33,406 bases of DNA, from assembly GCA_001942185.1 (NCBI GenBank), contig MKJV01000135.1, positions 1-33,406 of the forward strand, written 5' to 3'. This document shows positions 1 through 7,992 of the stretch, piece after piece. The stretch's first letter is position 1. Every line of letters starts with the position of its first letter. The position numbers and the translations under genes were made by a program. The notes under the pieces are model-generated. The model searched no databases and was not told the origin of the DNA. It saw nothing but the letters and a program-made list of their open reading frames with translations. Origin of the DNA: Pseudonocardia sp. CNS-004 (lineage in GTDB: Bacteria > Actinomycetota > Actinomycetes > Mycobacteriales > Pseudonocardiaceae).

Positions 1-135
1 CCGGCCGGTCGGCCGGCAACGAGGATGCGGCAGCGCCGGAGGCAGCAGCGCCGGAGGCGGCGGCGCCGGCCCCGCCCGCCGCGGCGCCCGCCGTCGCCGA
101 GGCCGCCTTCACCGGCCGGTCGGCCGGCAACGAGG
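1..135 (+). repeat. 24-bp direct repeat flanking an Ala/Pro linker
   Basis: The same 24 bases encoding GRSAGNE occur at 1-24 and 112-135, 111 bp (37 codons) apart and in frame. Between them lies DAAAPEAAAPEAAAPAPPAA and a further Ala/Pro/Val stretch. This indicates an in-frame duplication in the linker or domain boundary of the first protein. Confidence 0.7.
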
Positions 136-580
136 TCACCGTTGCGTCGCGGTGAAGGACGGCAGGGCCGTGGCGTACGTGTGCGACGGCAAGAAGGTCG
201 AGGCCTGGTACGAGGGCACTCTCGCCGGGGAGCGGCTGGAGTTGTCCGCGGCCGAGGGGAAGCCCGGCATCACGGCCACGGTGACCGACTCGGCCACGCT
301 CGGCACCGTCACCGTCGGGGACGAGGAGCTGCCGTTCGCCGCGAAGGCGGTCGACGCGCCCGCGGGCCTCTACGAGGGCCGCGCCTCCGTGGATGGTGTG
401 CTCACCCGGATCGGCTGGATCGTGGACGAGGACGGCGACGTCACCGGCGTCGCGAACTCCGGTGGTACCCGGCGGCCCGCACCCGACCTGAACCCGGCGA
501 GCCGCTCCGCGGGGCGGATCGACGGGGTGCCGGTCACGGTCACCGCGCTCGACGGTTCCGGGCCGGTGATCGGGCGATGA
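1..580 (+). CDS. Hypothetical exported-type protein (5' partial, one frame break)
   Basis: No family recognised. The frame open from base 3 encodes GRSAGNE, an Ala/Pro/Glu-rich linker of about 28 residues, a second GRSAGNE, then VTV. After a frame break near 147 it continues as VKDGRAVAYVCDGKKVEAW and ends at TGA 578-580. Restoring one G (GTTGCG-G-TCGCGGTG) makes a single frame, so the break is probably an error. The C-terminal part (about 140 residues) is rich in short beta-type strands with conserved-looking YVCDGKKVEAWYEG and GRASVDG stretches. The Ala/Pro linker suggests a domain tethered outside the cell to something encoded upstream, but the N-terminus is missing, so export is inferred. 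The last codon overlaps the next start (ATGA), so the two genes are probably cotranslated. Confidence 0.6.
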   Translation, partial: RPVGRQRGCGSAGGSSAGGGGAGPARRGARRRRGRLHRPVGRQRGHRCVAVKDGRAVAYVCDGKKVEAWYEGTLAGERLELSAAEGKPGITATVTDSATLGTVTVGDEELPFAAKAVDAPAGLYEGRASVDGVLTRIGWIVDEDGDVTGVANSGGTRRPAPDLNPASRSAGRIDGVPVTVTALDGSGPVIGR

Positions 581-1309
581 CCAGGTCCGTACCCCGCATT
601 CCCGACCGGCCCGGCGTCCCCACCCAGCCGGGCATCCCCCGGGTCCCCGTCCAGCAGGGAACCGCCCAGATGGTCGGCCCGCACTCCGGCCCGAACCGGG
701 AGCGGACGCTCCCGCGCGCGGCGGGTCACCCCGACCCGGAGCCGCACCGCCGCGCGGCGCCCCGGGCCGGCGGTGCCGGGGTACTCGTCGCGGCCGCCGT
801 CGGCACGCTGGTCGCCGTGGGCCTCGGCGTCTACGGCCGGGTGCACGAGCCCGCCGGGGCCGCGTTGAACATCGTCGGGTTCTCCTCGGGGCTCGCGGCG
901 AAGGCGTGGCTGGCCACCGCCGCGTTCGCGCTGGCGCTCGTGCAGCTGTGGTCCGCGGCGGCGCTCTACGGGCGGGTCGGCAGGCGCGGCGCGCACCGGT
1001 GGCGCCCCGGAGTGGGTGGCGGGCCTGCACCGCTGGTCGGGGCGGGCCGCGGTGCTGCTCACCGTCCCGGTCGCGGTCCACTGCCTCTACGCGCTCGGCT
1101 ACCAGGACTCCACCCCGCGGGTGCTCGTCCACTCGCTGGCAGGCTGTTTCCTGTACGGCGTGTTCGTCACGAAGATGCTCGTGCTCCAGCGACCGCGCAG
1201 CCCGCGGTGGAGCCTGCCGCTGCTGGGCGGCGTGCTGTTCACGGTGCTCACCGCCGTCTGGTTCAGCTCGGCGGTGTGGTTCTTCTCGACGTCCGGACTC
1301 ACCTTCTGA
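577..1309 (+). CDS. DUF6529 family membrane protein (one frame break)
   Basis: Integral membrane protein of about 243 residues. ATG 577 overlaps the upstream stop (ATGA). The first 60 residues are a Pro/Arg-rich cytoplasmic tail. Five hydrophobic segments follow, including VLVAAAVGTLVAVGLGVYG, WLATAAFALALVQLWSAAAL, VLLTVPVAVHCLYALGY and VLFTVLTAVWFSSAVWFF. Histidines in or near segments (LHRWSGR, AVHCLYALG, LVHSLAG) resemble the haem ligands of cytochrome b561-like proteins; haem binding is inferred. The frame changes near 1006 in a CCCC run: removing one C joins HRWRP to EWVAGLHRWSGR. The gene lies 10 bp upstream of a Rieske protein, a pairing that suggests electron transfer between the membrane and the Fe-S protein. 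Confidence 0.72.
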
Positions 1310-1319
1310 AGGGACCCCT

Positions 1320-1781
1320 GTGCAACCTGTCCACCCGAGTCCGCTCACGCGGCGCGTCTTCTTCACCGGTACGTGCGGTGCGGCGTGCACGCTCGCGTTG
1401 AGCGCCTGCGTCACCTACCAGGAGATCCCGGCGCGGGCGCCGGCGCCCGCTCCGGCACCGGGGACACCGGGCGCCCAGGGCGCACCCGCGCCGAGCGGTG
1501 CGCTCGCCGGCACGTCCGACATCCCGGTGGGCGGCGGAGCCGTGTTCGCCGAGCAGGACGTCGTGGTCACCCAGCCGGAAGCGGGGGAGTTCCGGGCCTT
1601 CTCCGCCACCTGTACCCACCAGGGCTGCCCGGTCACCGAGGTGGTCGACGGCACGATCAACTGCAACTGCCACGGCAGCAAGTTCGCCGTCGAGGACGGG
1701 TCGGTCGTCGACGGGCCTGCCGACTCCCCGCTGCCCAAGCGCGAGATCTCGGTGGCCGAGGAGCAGATCCGGCTCGCCTGA
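1320..1781 (+). CDS. Rieske [2Fe-2S] TAT lipoprotein
   Basis: Rieske iron-sulfur protein of 153 residues. GTG 1320 is chosen because a GAAGGG ribosome site lies just upstream and it gives a complete export signal: twin arginine TRRVFF (residues 10-15), a hydrophobic stretch, and lipobox LSAC with the lipidated Cys at residue 30. An Ala/Pro linker (APAPAPAPGTPG) leads to the Rieske domain. The cluster ligands are intact: CTHQGC and CNCHGSKF, i.e. C-x-H and C-x2-H, plus the extra cysteines that form the usual stabilising disulfide. The protein should sit on the outer face of the membrane and pass electrons to or from the neighbouring DUF6529 protein. Family assignment is secure; the partner and substrate are inferred. 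Confidence 0.9.
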   Translation: MQPVHPSPLTRRVFFTGTCGAACTLALSACVTYQEIPARAPAPAPAPGTPGAQGAPAPSGALAGTSDIPVGGGAVFAEQDVVVTQPEAGEFRAFSATCTHQGCPVTEVVDGTINCNCHGSKFAVEDGSVVDGPADSPLPKREISVAEEQIRLA

Positions 1782-1842
1782 CCGGAGCGCGCCGTGGGTC
1801 GGATCACCCCGCCGGGACCCGGCCACGGCCCCCGCGCCGACC

Positions 1843-1896
1843 TAGACTCCGGACGGTCGGACCCGGTGGCAGGGCTGCTGCCGGGGTGGCGGAAGG
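1843..1896 (+). promoter_or_regulatory. Candidate -10 box and ribosome site ahead of mutA
   Basis: TAGACT at 1843-1848 fits the actinobacterial TANNNT -10 box. GGAAGG at 1891-1896 is the best ribosome site ahead of ATG 1909, though at 12 nt it is a little far. No convincing -35 was seen. The 127-bp gap after the Rieske gene holds nothing else obvious. Confidence 0.35.
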
Positions 1897-1908
1897 TGTG
1901 GCGCTGCA

Positions 1909-3842
1909 ATGGATACGGCCCCCAGTGGTATGGCCACCAGTGGTACGGCACCCGGCGATGCTGTGCCCTCGCCGACCGAGCCTGCGGACCTCGCCCTCGC
2001 GGCGGAGTTCCCGGAGGCGGACCGGTCGGACTGGCTCGCGCTGGTCGACCAGGTGGTGCGCAAGGCCGGGCGGATCCCCGCTGACGCCGCGGCGGGGGCC
2101 GGGTTCGATGCGCTGACCCGGCACACGCTCGACGGCATCGCGGTGCGGCCGCTCTACACCGCAGGCGACGCTCCCGACCCGGACGGTGCGGGCGTACCCG
2201 GCGCCGCCCCGTACGTCCGCGGCGGGCAGGCGAACGGCGCCGCGCCCGACGGCTGGGACGTCCGGCAGCGTCACGCCGACCCCGATGCGGCGGCGGCCCG
2301 CACCGCGGTGCTCGCCGACCTGGAGAACGGGGTGTCCTCGCTCTGGCTGGCGGTCGGTGCAGGCGGCACGGCCGTCGCGGATCTCGCCGGGGTGCTCGAC
2401 GGCGTGCACCTCGACATGGCCCCCGTGGTGCTCGACGGCTCGGCCGACACCGCCGACACCGAGCTCGCCGCCGCGGCGGCGTTCCTCGACCTCGCGCGCG
2501 AGCGCGGCGTCGGGCAGGACCTGCTCGGCACGCTCGGCCTCGACCCGATCGGGCGGCGGGCCCGCACCGGCGACGGCCCGGACCCCGGCGCCGTCGTCGC
2601 GACCGCCACCGCGGTGGCGGGGGAGTACCCGCGGCTGCGGGTCGTCGTCGTGGACGCGTTGCCCGTGCACGGCGCGGGCGCGTCCGACGCGCAGGAGCTC
2701 GGGTACTCGCTCGCCGCGGGCGTGGCGTACCTGCGCACGCTGACCGGCGCGGGGCTCGACCTCGCCACCGCCGCGCGCCTGCTGGAGTTCCGCTACGCCT
2801 CCACGGCGGAGCAGTTCCCGACGATCGCGAAGCTGCGGGCCGCGCGGCTGCTGTGGTCGCGGGTCACCGAGGCGTGCGGGCAGGCGCTGCCGCAGTACCA
2901 GCACGCCGTCGCCTCGCCCACGATGCTGACCCGCCGGGACGTGCACTCCAACCTGCTGCGCGGCGCGGTCGCCGGGTTCGCAGCCGGCGTCGGCGGCGCC
3001 GACGCGGTCACCGTCGCACCGTTCGACGCGGCGCTGGGCGGCTCCGAGGCGTTCTCCCGGCGGATCGCCCGCAACACCCAGGCGCTGCTGGTGCAGGAGT
3101 CGCACCTGGCGCGGGTGGTCGACCCGGCGGGCGGCTCCTGGTTCGTGGAGTCGCTGACCCGGGAGCTGGCCACGGCGGCGTGGGCGTTCTTCCAGGAGAT
3201 CGAGGCCGCGGGCGGGGTGCGCGCCGCGCTCGACGCGGGCCTGGTGGCCGACCGCGTGGCGGCCGTGCGCGAACGGCGAGCCCGGGCGGCGGCGCGGCGC
3301 ACCGCACCGATCGTCGGCGTGAGCGAGTACGCCGATCTCACCGAGACCCGTGAGCGGATACGAGTGCTCCAGCACTCGTATCCACTCACGACCGGTGGGT
3401 TGCCCCGGTTCCGGCCCGCTGAGCCGTACGAGGCGTTCCGGGACCGTTCCGACGCGGTGCTCGAGGAGACGGCCGCCGCCCGCGCGCGTTCCTCGCGACG
3501 CTCGGCCCGCTGTCGGCCTACACCACGCGGGCCGGGTTCGCCCGCAACCTCCTGCAGGCGGGCGGGATCGAGACGCCCGATGCGGGCCCGACCGACACCC
3601 CCGACGAGGTGGCCGCGGCGTTCCGGGAGGCGGGCACCCCGGTCGCGGTGCTGTGCTCGACCGACGCGCTGTACGCCGAGCGGGCCGAGGCCACGGTGGC
3701 GGCGCTGCGCGCGGCCGGCGCGCGGCACGTGCTGCTGGCCGGGAACGCGGACGTGCCCGGGGTGGACGGGCACCTGGCCGCGGGCTGCGACGCGCTCGAG
3801 GTCATCGGTTCGGTCCACGCGGCGCTGGAGGTGCAGGAATGA
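1909..3842 (+). CDS. mutA: Methylmalonyl-CoA mutase small subunit MutA (one frame break, 42-nt palindrome inside)
   Basis: Small, non-catalytic subunit of adenosylcobalamin-dependent methylmalonyl-CoA mutase, which interconverts (R)-methylmalonyl-CoA and succinyl-CoA in propionate and odd-chain or branched-chain catabolism. About 644 residues, normal for MutA. The barrel domain covers roughly residues 30-475 (FPTIAKLRAARLLWSRVTEA, SRRIARNTQALLVQESHLAR, DPAGGSWFVESLT). The C-terminal B12-domain-like part (FLATLGPLSAYTTRAGFARN) lacks the DxHxxG cobalamin motif, as expected for MutA. The frame breaks near 3488, where about four bases (or equivalent) seem lost between ARAR and FLATLGP. Residues 481-494 are encoded entirely by a palindrome found twice elsewhere in the window, at the linker between the two domains. 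The stop overlaps the mutB start (ATGA). Confidence 0.9.
3349..3390. repeat. 42-nt palindromic element, copy A, in frame within mutA
   Basis: 20-nt arm CGTGAGCGGATACGAGTGCT, 2-nt spacer CC, then the reverse complement of the arm with one mismatch (C at 3355 where the other copies have T). The element begins exactly on a mutA codon boundary and is 14 codons long, encoding RERIRVLQHSYPLT without a stop. Copies B (23303) and C (32423) have the same length. Confidence 0.93.
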
Positions 3843-6028
3843 TCCCCGACTTCACGACGGTCCCCCTGGAGGCGGGGGCGCTGCAGGGCGAGGGTGCCCC
3901 GGCCACGGAGCTGTCCTCGGGCGCTGTGTGGGCGGGCGACGTGCCGGTGTGGGAGTCCCCGGAGGGCATCGGGGTGAAGCCGCTCTACACGGCGGCCGAC
4001 CTGGCGGGCGTCGACTTCCTGCAGACCTTCCCGGGGATCGCGCCGTACCTGCGCGGCCCGTACCCCACGATGTACACCACCCAGCCCTGGACGTTGCGCC
4101 AGTACGCCGGGTTCTCCACCGCGGAGGAGTCGAACGCGTTCTACCGGCGCAACCTCGCGGCCGGGCAGAAGGGACTGTCGATCGCGTTCGACCTGGCCAC
4201 CCACCGCGGCTACGACTCCGACCACCCGCGCGTCGGGGGCGACGTGGGCATGGCGGGTGTGGCCATCGACTCGATCCTCGACATGCGGCAGCTGTTCGAC
4301 GGCATCCCGCTGGGGGAGATGTCGGTGTCGATGACGATGAACGGGGCCGTTCTGCCGGTGCTCGCGCTCTACATCGTGGCGGGCGAGGAGCAGGGGGTGC
4401 CGCACGAGAAGCTCACCGGGACCATCCAGAACGACATCCTCAAGGAGTTCATGGTCCGCAACACCTACATCTACCCGCCGCAGCCGTCGATGCAGATCAT
4501 CTCCGACATCTTCTCCTACACCTCGCGGGAGATGCCGAGGTTCAACTCGATCTCCATCTCCGGCTACCACATCCAGGAGCCGGGGCCACGGCCGACCTGG
4601 AGCTGGCCTACACCCTCGCCGACGGGGTCGAGTACCTGCGTGCCGGGCTGGACGCCGGCTTGGACGTCGACCGGTTCGCGCCGCGGCTGAGCTTCTTCTT
4701 CGGCATCGGCATGAACTTCTTCATGGAGGTCGCGAAGCTGCGCGCCGCACGACTGCTGTGGGCCAAGCTCGTGCGCCAGTTCGAGCCGGAGAGCCAGAAG
4801 TCGCTGTCGCTGCGCACCCACTGCCAGACGTCGGGCTGGTCGCTCACCGCGCAGGACGTGTTCAACAACGTGGTCCGCACCTGCGTGGAGGCGATGGCCG
4901 CCACCCAGGGCCACACCCAGAGCCTGCACACCAACGCCCTGGACGAGGCGCTCGCCCTGCCCACCGACTTCTCGGCGCGGATCGCGCGCAACACCCAGCT
5001 GCTGCTGCAGCAGGAGTCGGGCACCACACAGGTGATCGACCCGTGGGGCGGCAGCCACTATGTGGAGCGGCTCACCTACGACCTGGCGCGGCGGGCGTGG
5101 GCGCACATCACCGAGGTCGAGCGCGCGGGCGGGATGGCGGCCGCGATCGACGCGGGGATCCCGAAGCTGCGCGTGGAGGAGGCCGCCGCCCGCACCCAGG
5201 CCAGGATCGACTCCGGGCGCCAGCCGGTGATCGGCGTCAACACCTACCGGGTGGACGACGACGAGGACATCGAGGTGCGGGGGGTCGACAACGCCGGGGT
5301 GCGGCGCGAGCAGCTGGAGAAGCTGCGCAGGCTGCGCGCCGAGCGGGACGACCGGGAGACCGGTGCCGCGCTCGAGGCGTTGACGGCGGCGGCCGCGCTG
5401 ATCGTGGAGGGTTCGCCGCGCAGCGACGAGCAGAACCTGCTCGCGCTGTCGGTGGCGGCGGCGCGGGCGAAGGCCACGGTCGGGGAGATCTCCGACGCGT
5501 TGGAGAAGGTGTTCTCGCGCCACGTCGTCAGATCAGGATCATCTCCGGGGTGTACGCACACGAGGCCGGGGCGAGCCCCGCCATCGCGCGGGCCCGCGAG
5601 CTGGTGGAGTCCTTCGCGGAGCTGGAGGGCCGCCAGCCGAGGATCCTGGTGGCGAAGGTGGGGCAGGACGGGCACGACCGCGGGCAGAAGGTGATCGCCA
5701 CCGCGTTCGCCGATCTCGGTTTCGACGTCGACGTCGGCCCGCTGTTCTCCACCCCCGCCGAGGTCGCCCGCCAGGCCGTCGACGCCGACGTGCACGTCGT
5801 CGGGGTCAGCTCGCTCGCCGCGGGGCATCTGACCCTGGTGCCCGAGCTGCGCGCCGAGCTCGCCGCGCTGGGCCGCGATGACATCACGATCGTGGTCGGC
5901 GGCGTGATCCCGCCCGCCGACCACGCCGCCTGCGCGGGGCGGGCGCGGCCGCGGTGTTCGGGCCCGGCACCGTGATCGCCGAGGCCGCGGTCGACCTGCT
6001 CGACACCCTCACCGCGAAGCTGCAGTAG
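3839..6028 (+). CDS. mutB: Methylmalonyl-CoA mutase large subunit MutB (three frame breaks)
   Basis: Catalytic subunit of methylmalonyl-CoA mutase, about 730 residues, full family length. ATG 3839 overlaps the mutA stop. The substrate barrel shows GIAPYLRGPYPTMYTTQPWT, RQYAGFSTAEESNAFYRRNL, SIAFDLATHRGYDSDHPRV and the ARNTQLLLQQESGTTQVIDP region. The C-terminal B12 domain carries the base-off cobalamin motif DxHxxG in GQDGHDRGQKVI (about residue 611). Frame breaks near 4579, 5527 and 5930 are each repaired by one base: G in GGAG-G-CCGG, G in CGTC-G-GTCAG, and C in GCCGC-C-CTGCG. Three independent lesions in a gene otherwise perfectly conserved argue for sequencing error. TAG 6026-6028 shares its last base with the GTG start of meaB, giving a tightly coupled operon. 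Confidence 0.93.
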
Positions 6029-7019
6029 TGCCCCGCGAGGTCGACGTCGCAGGTCTGGCCAAGGGGGTGCGGGACGGGTCGCGCGCCGTGCTCGCGCGGG
6101 CGGTCACGCTCGTCGAGTCGCACCGCCCCGACCACCGGGAGGCCGCCCAGCAGCTGCTGATGGAGCTGCTCCCGCACGCGGGCGGCGCCCGGCGGGTCGG
6201 GATCAGCGGGGTGCCGGGCGTCGGGAAGTCCACGTTCATCGAGTCGCTCGGCACCCGGCTCACCGCGGCGGGCCACCGGGTGGCCGTGCTCGCCGTCGAC
6301 CCGTCGTCCACCCGCACCAAGGGCTCGATCCTCGGGGACAAGACCCGCATGGGCCGGCTCGCGGCCGACGACAACGCGTTCGTCCGCCCCTCACCCAGCG
6401 CCGGGACGCTCGGCGGTGTCGCCCGCGCCACCCGCGAGACGGTCGTGCTGATGGAGGCCGCGGGGTACGACGTCGTGCTCGTCGAGACCGTGGGCGTCGG
6501 GCAGTCCGAGGTGGCCGTCGCCGCGATGGTCGACACGTTCCTGCTGCTCACGATCGCCCGCACCGGTGACTCCCTGCAGGGGATCAAGAAGGGCATCCTG
6601 GAGCTCGCCGACGTCGTCGCCGTCAACAAGGCCGACGGTCCCCACGAGGCCGACGCCCGCGTCGCGGCGCGCGAGCTGCGCGGCGCCTGCACATGCTCAC
6701 CCCGGCCAGTGCCGCGTGGACGCCACCGGTACTCACCTGCAGCGCGCGGAGCGGCGCCGGGATGGACGAGGTCTGGACGGCCGTGCAGGAGCACCGCGCC
6801 GCCCTCGAGTCCGCGGGCGAGCTGGACCGGCGCCGCGCCGACCAGCAGGTCGAGTGGATGTGGCGGGTGGTCCGCGACCGGCTGCTCGACCGGCTGCAGT
6901 CCGACCCCGGTGTCCGCGAGGCCCTCCCCGACGTGGAGCGCGCGGTCCGCGACGGCGAGCTCACCCCCACCCTGGCGGCGCAGCGGCTACTGGGACTGCT
7001 CGCGGACCGGCGTCAGTAG
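6028..7019 (+). CDS. meaB: MeaB/ArgK-type GTPase, chaperone of methylmalonyl-CoA mutase (one frame break)
   Basis: G3E-family GTPase that protects methylmalonyl-CoA mutase and gates adenosylcobalamin loading, about 330 residues as usual. GTG 6028 overlaps the mutB stop. Walker A is GVPGVGKST (about residues 62-70). VLAVDPSSTRTKGSILGDK and the ETVGVGQSE switch are present, and the guanine-specificity motif is NKAD. The frame breaks near 6686; restoring a C in GGCGC-C-CTGCAC joins ARELRGA to LHMLTPAS and continues to LLGLLADRRQ. The C-terminal helices (RRRADQQVEWMWRVVRDRLL) match the dimerisation arm of MeaB. It is placed third in the mut operon, as is common in actinobacteria, and ends overlapping the convergent gene by 7 bp. 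Confidence 0.93.
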
Positions 7020-7476
7020 ACGACCTCGAAGCGGGCCCGTTCCTGCGGCGTCGCGATGTCCCAGAACCGGGCCGTGCCCCGCGCCTCCCGGTAGTCGCCG
7101 GTGCCACCGGTGATCGCCATGTCGAGCGGGCTCCGACCGGTCACCCACAGCGCCTGCGCCGTGAGCGACCCGCGCTCCAGCTCGATCGTGAGCACGCACT
7201 GCGTGGTGATCTGCTCGCCCTCGACCTGAATGACCTGACACGTTCCGCCTCCCTGCCCGACCCGGCTGCCGTCCTGCACGGCGTGGCCGGAGTAGACGTA
7301 CAGGTCGCCGAGGCTCGGGCCGGGCGGGTCGAGGTCGGGTGCCGTGTACTGGTCGGTCGTGACCTGCATCTCCATGACCTCGACCCGGCCCGCCCCCTCG
7401 GCCCCACCGCAGCCGCGACCGCGGCCGCCACCACGGCCAGCGCGGCCACGGCCCGCGACCTGTGCACCCGTCCCAT
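7013..7476 (-). CDS. Secreted allene-oxide-cyclase/dirigent-like barrel protein (one frame break)
   Basis: Small exported beta-barrel protein, about 154 residues. ATG 7476 gives a clear signal peptide: MGRVHRSR followed by AVAALAVVAAAVAAAVG. The frame breaks in a C run at 7402-7405; adding one G on the coding strand joins the signal to GAGRVEVMEMQVTTDQYTAP. The mature part shows DLYVYSGHAVQDG, CQVIQVEG, CVLTIEL and ITGGTGDYREARGTARFWD, the last being the glycine-rich motif shared by dirigent and allene-oxide-cyclase-like proteins. Two cysteines (in GGTCQV and TTQCVL) could form a disulfide. The family is widespread in actinobacteria without an established reaction; ligand or substrate is unknown. 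It converges on meaB with a 7-bp overlap. Confidence 0.75.
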
Positions 7477-7561
7477 CTGGTCCCCCGTTCCCGGTGCGGC
7501 CCGGCGCCGGATCGCGCCGGGCGTTCGGCAGTACGACGAGGCGGGCGCGGTGATCGTGAGG

Positions 7562-7900
7562 TCAGGCCCGGTGGACGAGGCCCAGCACCGTGCCGTCCGG
7601 ATCGGCCACCGTCGCGACGCGGGCACCTCCGCCGACGTCGCGGGGCTCGCTGACGAGGGTGGCGCCCGCCTTCTGCACCTCGGCGAGCGCGGCGTCGAGG
7701 TCGGCGACGCGGACGTGCGCCACGGGGCCGACCGGTTCGTCCGAACGCTGCGGCGCGAGCGCGATCTCGAAGCCGTCGACGGTGAAGCCGACGTAGTAGG
7801 GCTTGTCGGTGTGCGGCTCGACCCCGAGCAGCGCGGTGTGGACGGCCTTGGCGGCGTCGAGGTCGCGGACGGTGTAGACGATGTTGTCGACGTGGTTCAT
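7562..7900 (-). CDS. VOC (glyoxalase/dioxygenase-fold) protein
   Basis: Single vicinal-oxygen-chelate domain of 112 residues with the paired beta-alpha-beta-beta-beta modules: VDNIVYTVRDLDAAKAVHTA, YYVGFTVDGFEIALAPQR, VAHVRVADLDAALAEVQKAG and VATVADPDGTVLGLVHRA. The ATG at 7900 is the only start that gives a complete first module. Typical activities are glyoxalase-type isomerisation, thiol transfer or antibiotic binding; the substrate cannot be read from sequence. The gene is divergent from an ECF41-like sigma gene, and its upstream region carries a match to the ECF41 promoter (7909-7935), so it is a likely target of that sigma factor. Confidence 0.85.
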   Translation of the reverse strand: MNHVDNIVYTVRDLDAAKAVHTALLGVEPHTDKPYYVGFTVDGFEIALAPQRSDEPVGPVAHVRVADLDAALAEVQKAGATLVSEPRDVGGGARVATVADPDGTVLGLVHRA

Positions 7901-7908
7901 GCCCTGGT

Positions 7909-7935
7909 GACGCACCCCGGCCGGTGGATGTGACC
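7909..7935 (-). promoter_or_regulatory. Candidate ECF41-type promoter of the VOC gene
   Basis: On the minus strand: GGTCACA (7935-7929), 16 nt, CGTC (7912-7909), then 8 nt to the ATG. The published ECF41 consensus is TGTCACA-N16-CGTC, so only the first base differs. It mirrors the promoter of the sigma gene. Confidence 0.7.
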
Positions 7936-7957
7936 GGGGATCGGGGCGGCGTGGCAC

Positions 7958-7984
7958 CGTCACACCGCGGGGGTCGTGTGCGTC
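7958..7984 (+). promoter_or_regulatory. Candidate ECF41-type promoter of the sigma gene
   Basis: CGTCACA (7958-7964), 16 nt, CGTC (7981-7984), then 8 nt to GTG 7993. One mismatch to the ECF41 consensus TGTCACA-N16-CGTC. This indicates autoregulation and a nearly leaderless mRNA. Confidence 0.7.
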
Positions 7985-7992
7985 AGCAGGAT

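Noticed and set aside
25..1401. Long Arg-rich open frame across the first 1.4 kb
   Set aside because: Mostly an off-frame shadow of the hypothetical protein and DUF6529; only its part from 577 to about 1006 is real. GC-rich DNA keeps such frames open by chance.
1909..5694. A single 1261-residue MutA-MutB fusion protein
   Set aside because: The continuous frame arises from compensating breaks: its middle part is out of frame for both proteins. The ATGA overlap at 3839-3842 gives proper separate genes.
5500..5960. Programmed ribosomal frameshifting in mutB
   Set aside because: No slippery heptamer or conserved downstream structure at the break sites, and similar breaks occur in nearly every gene.
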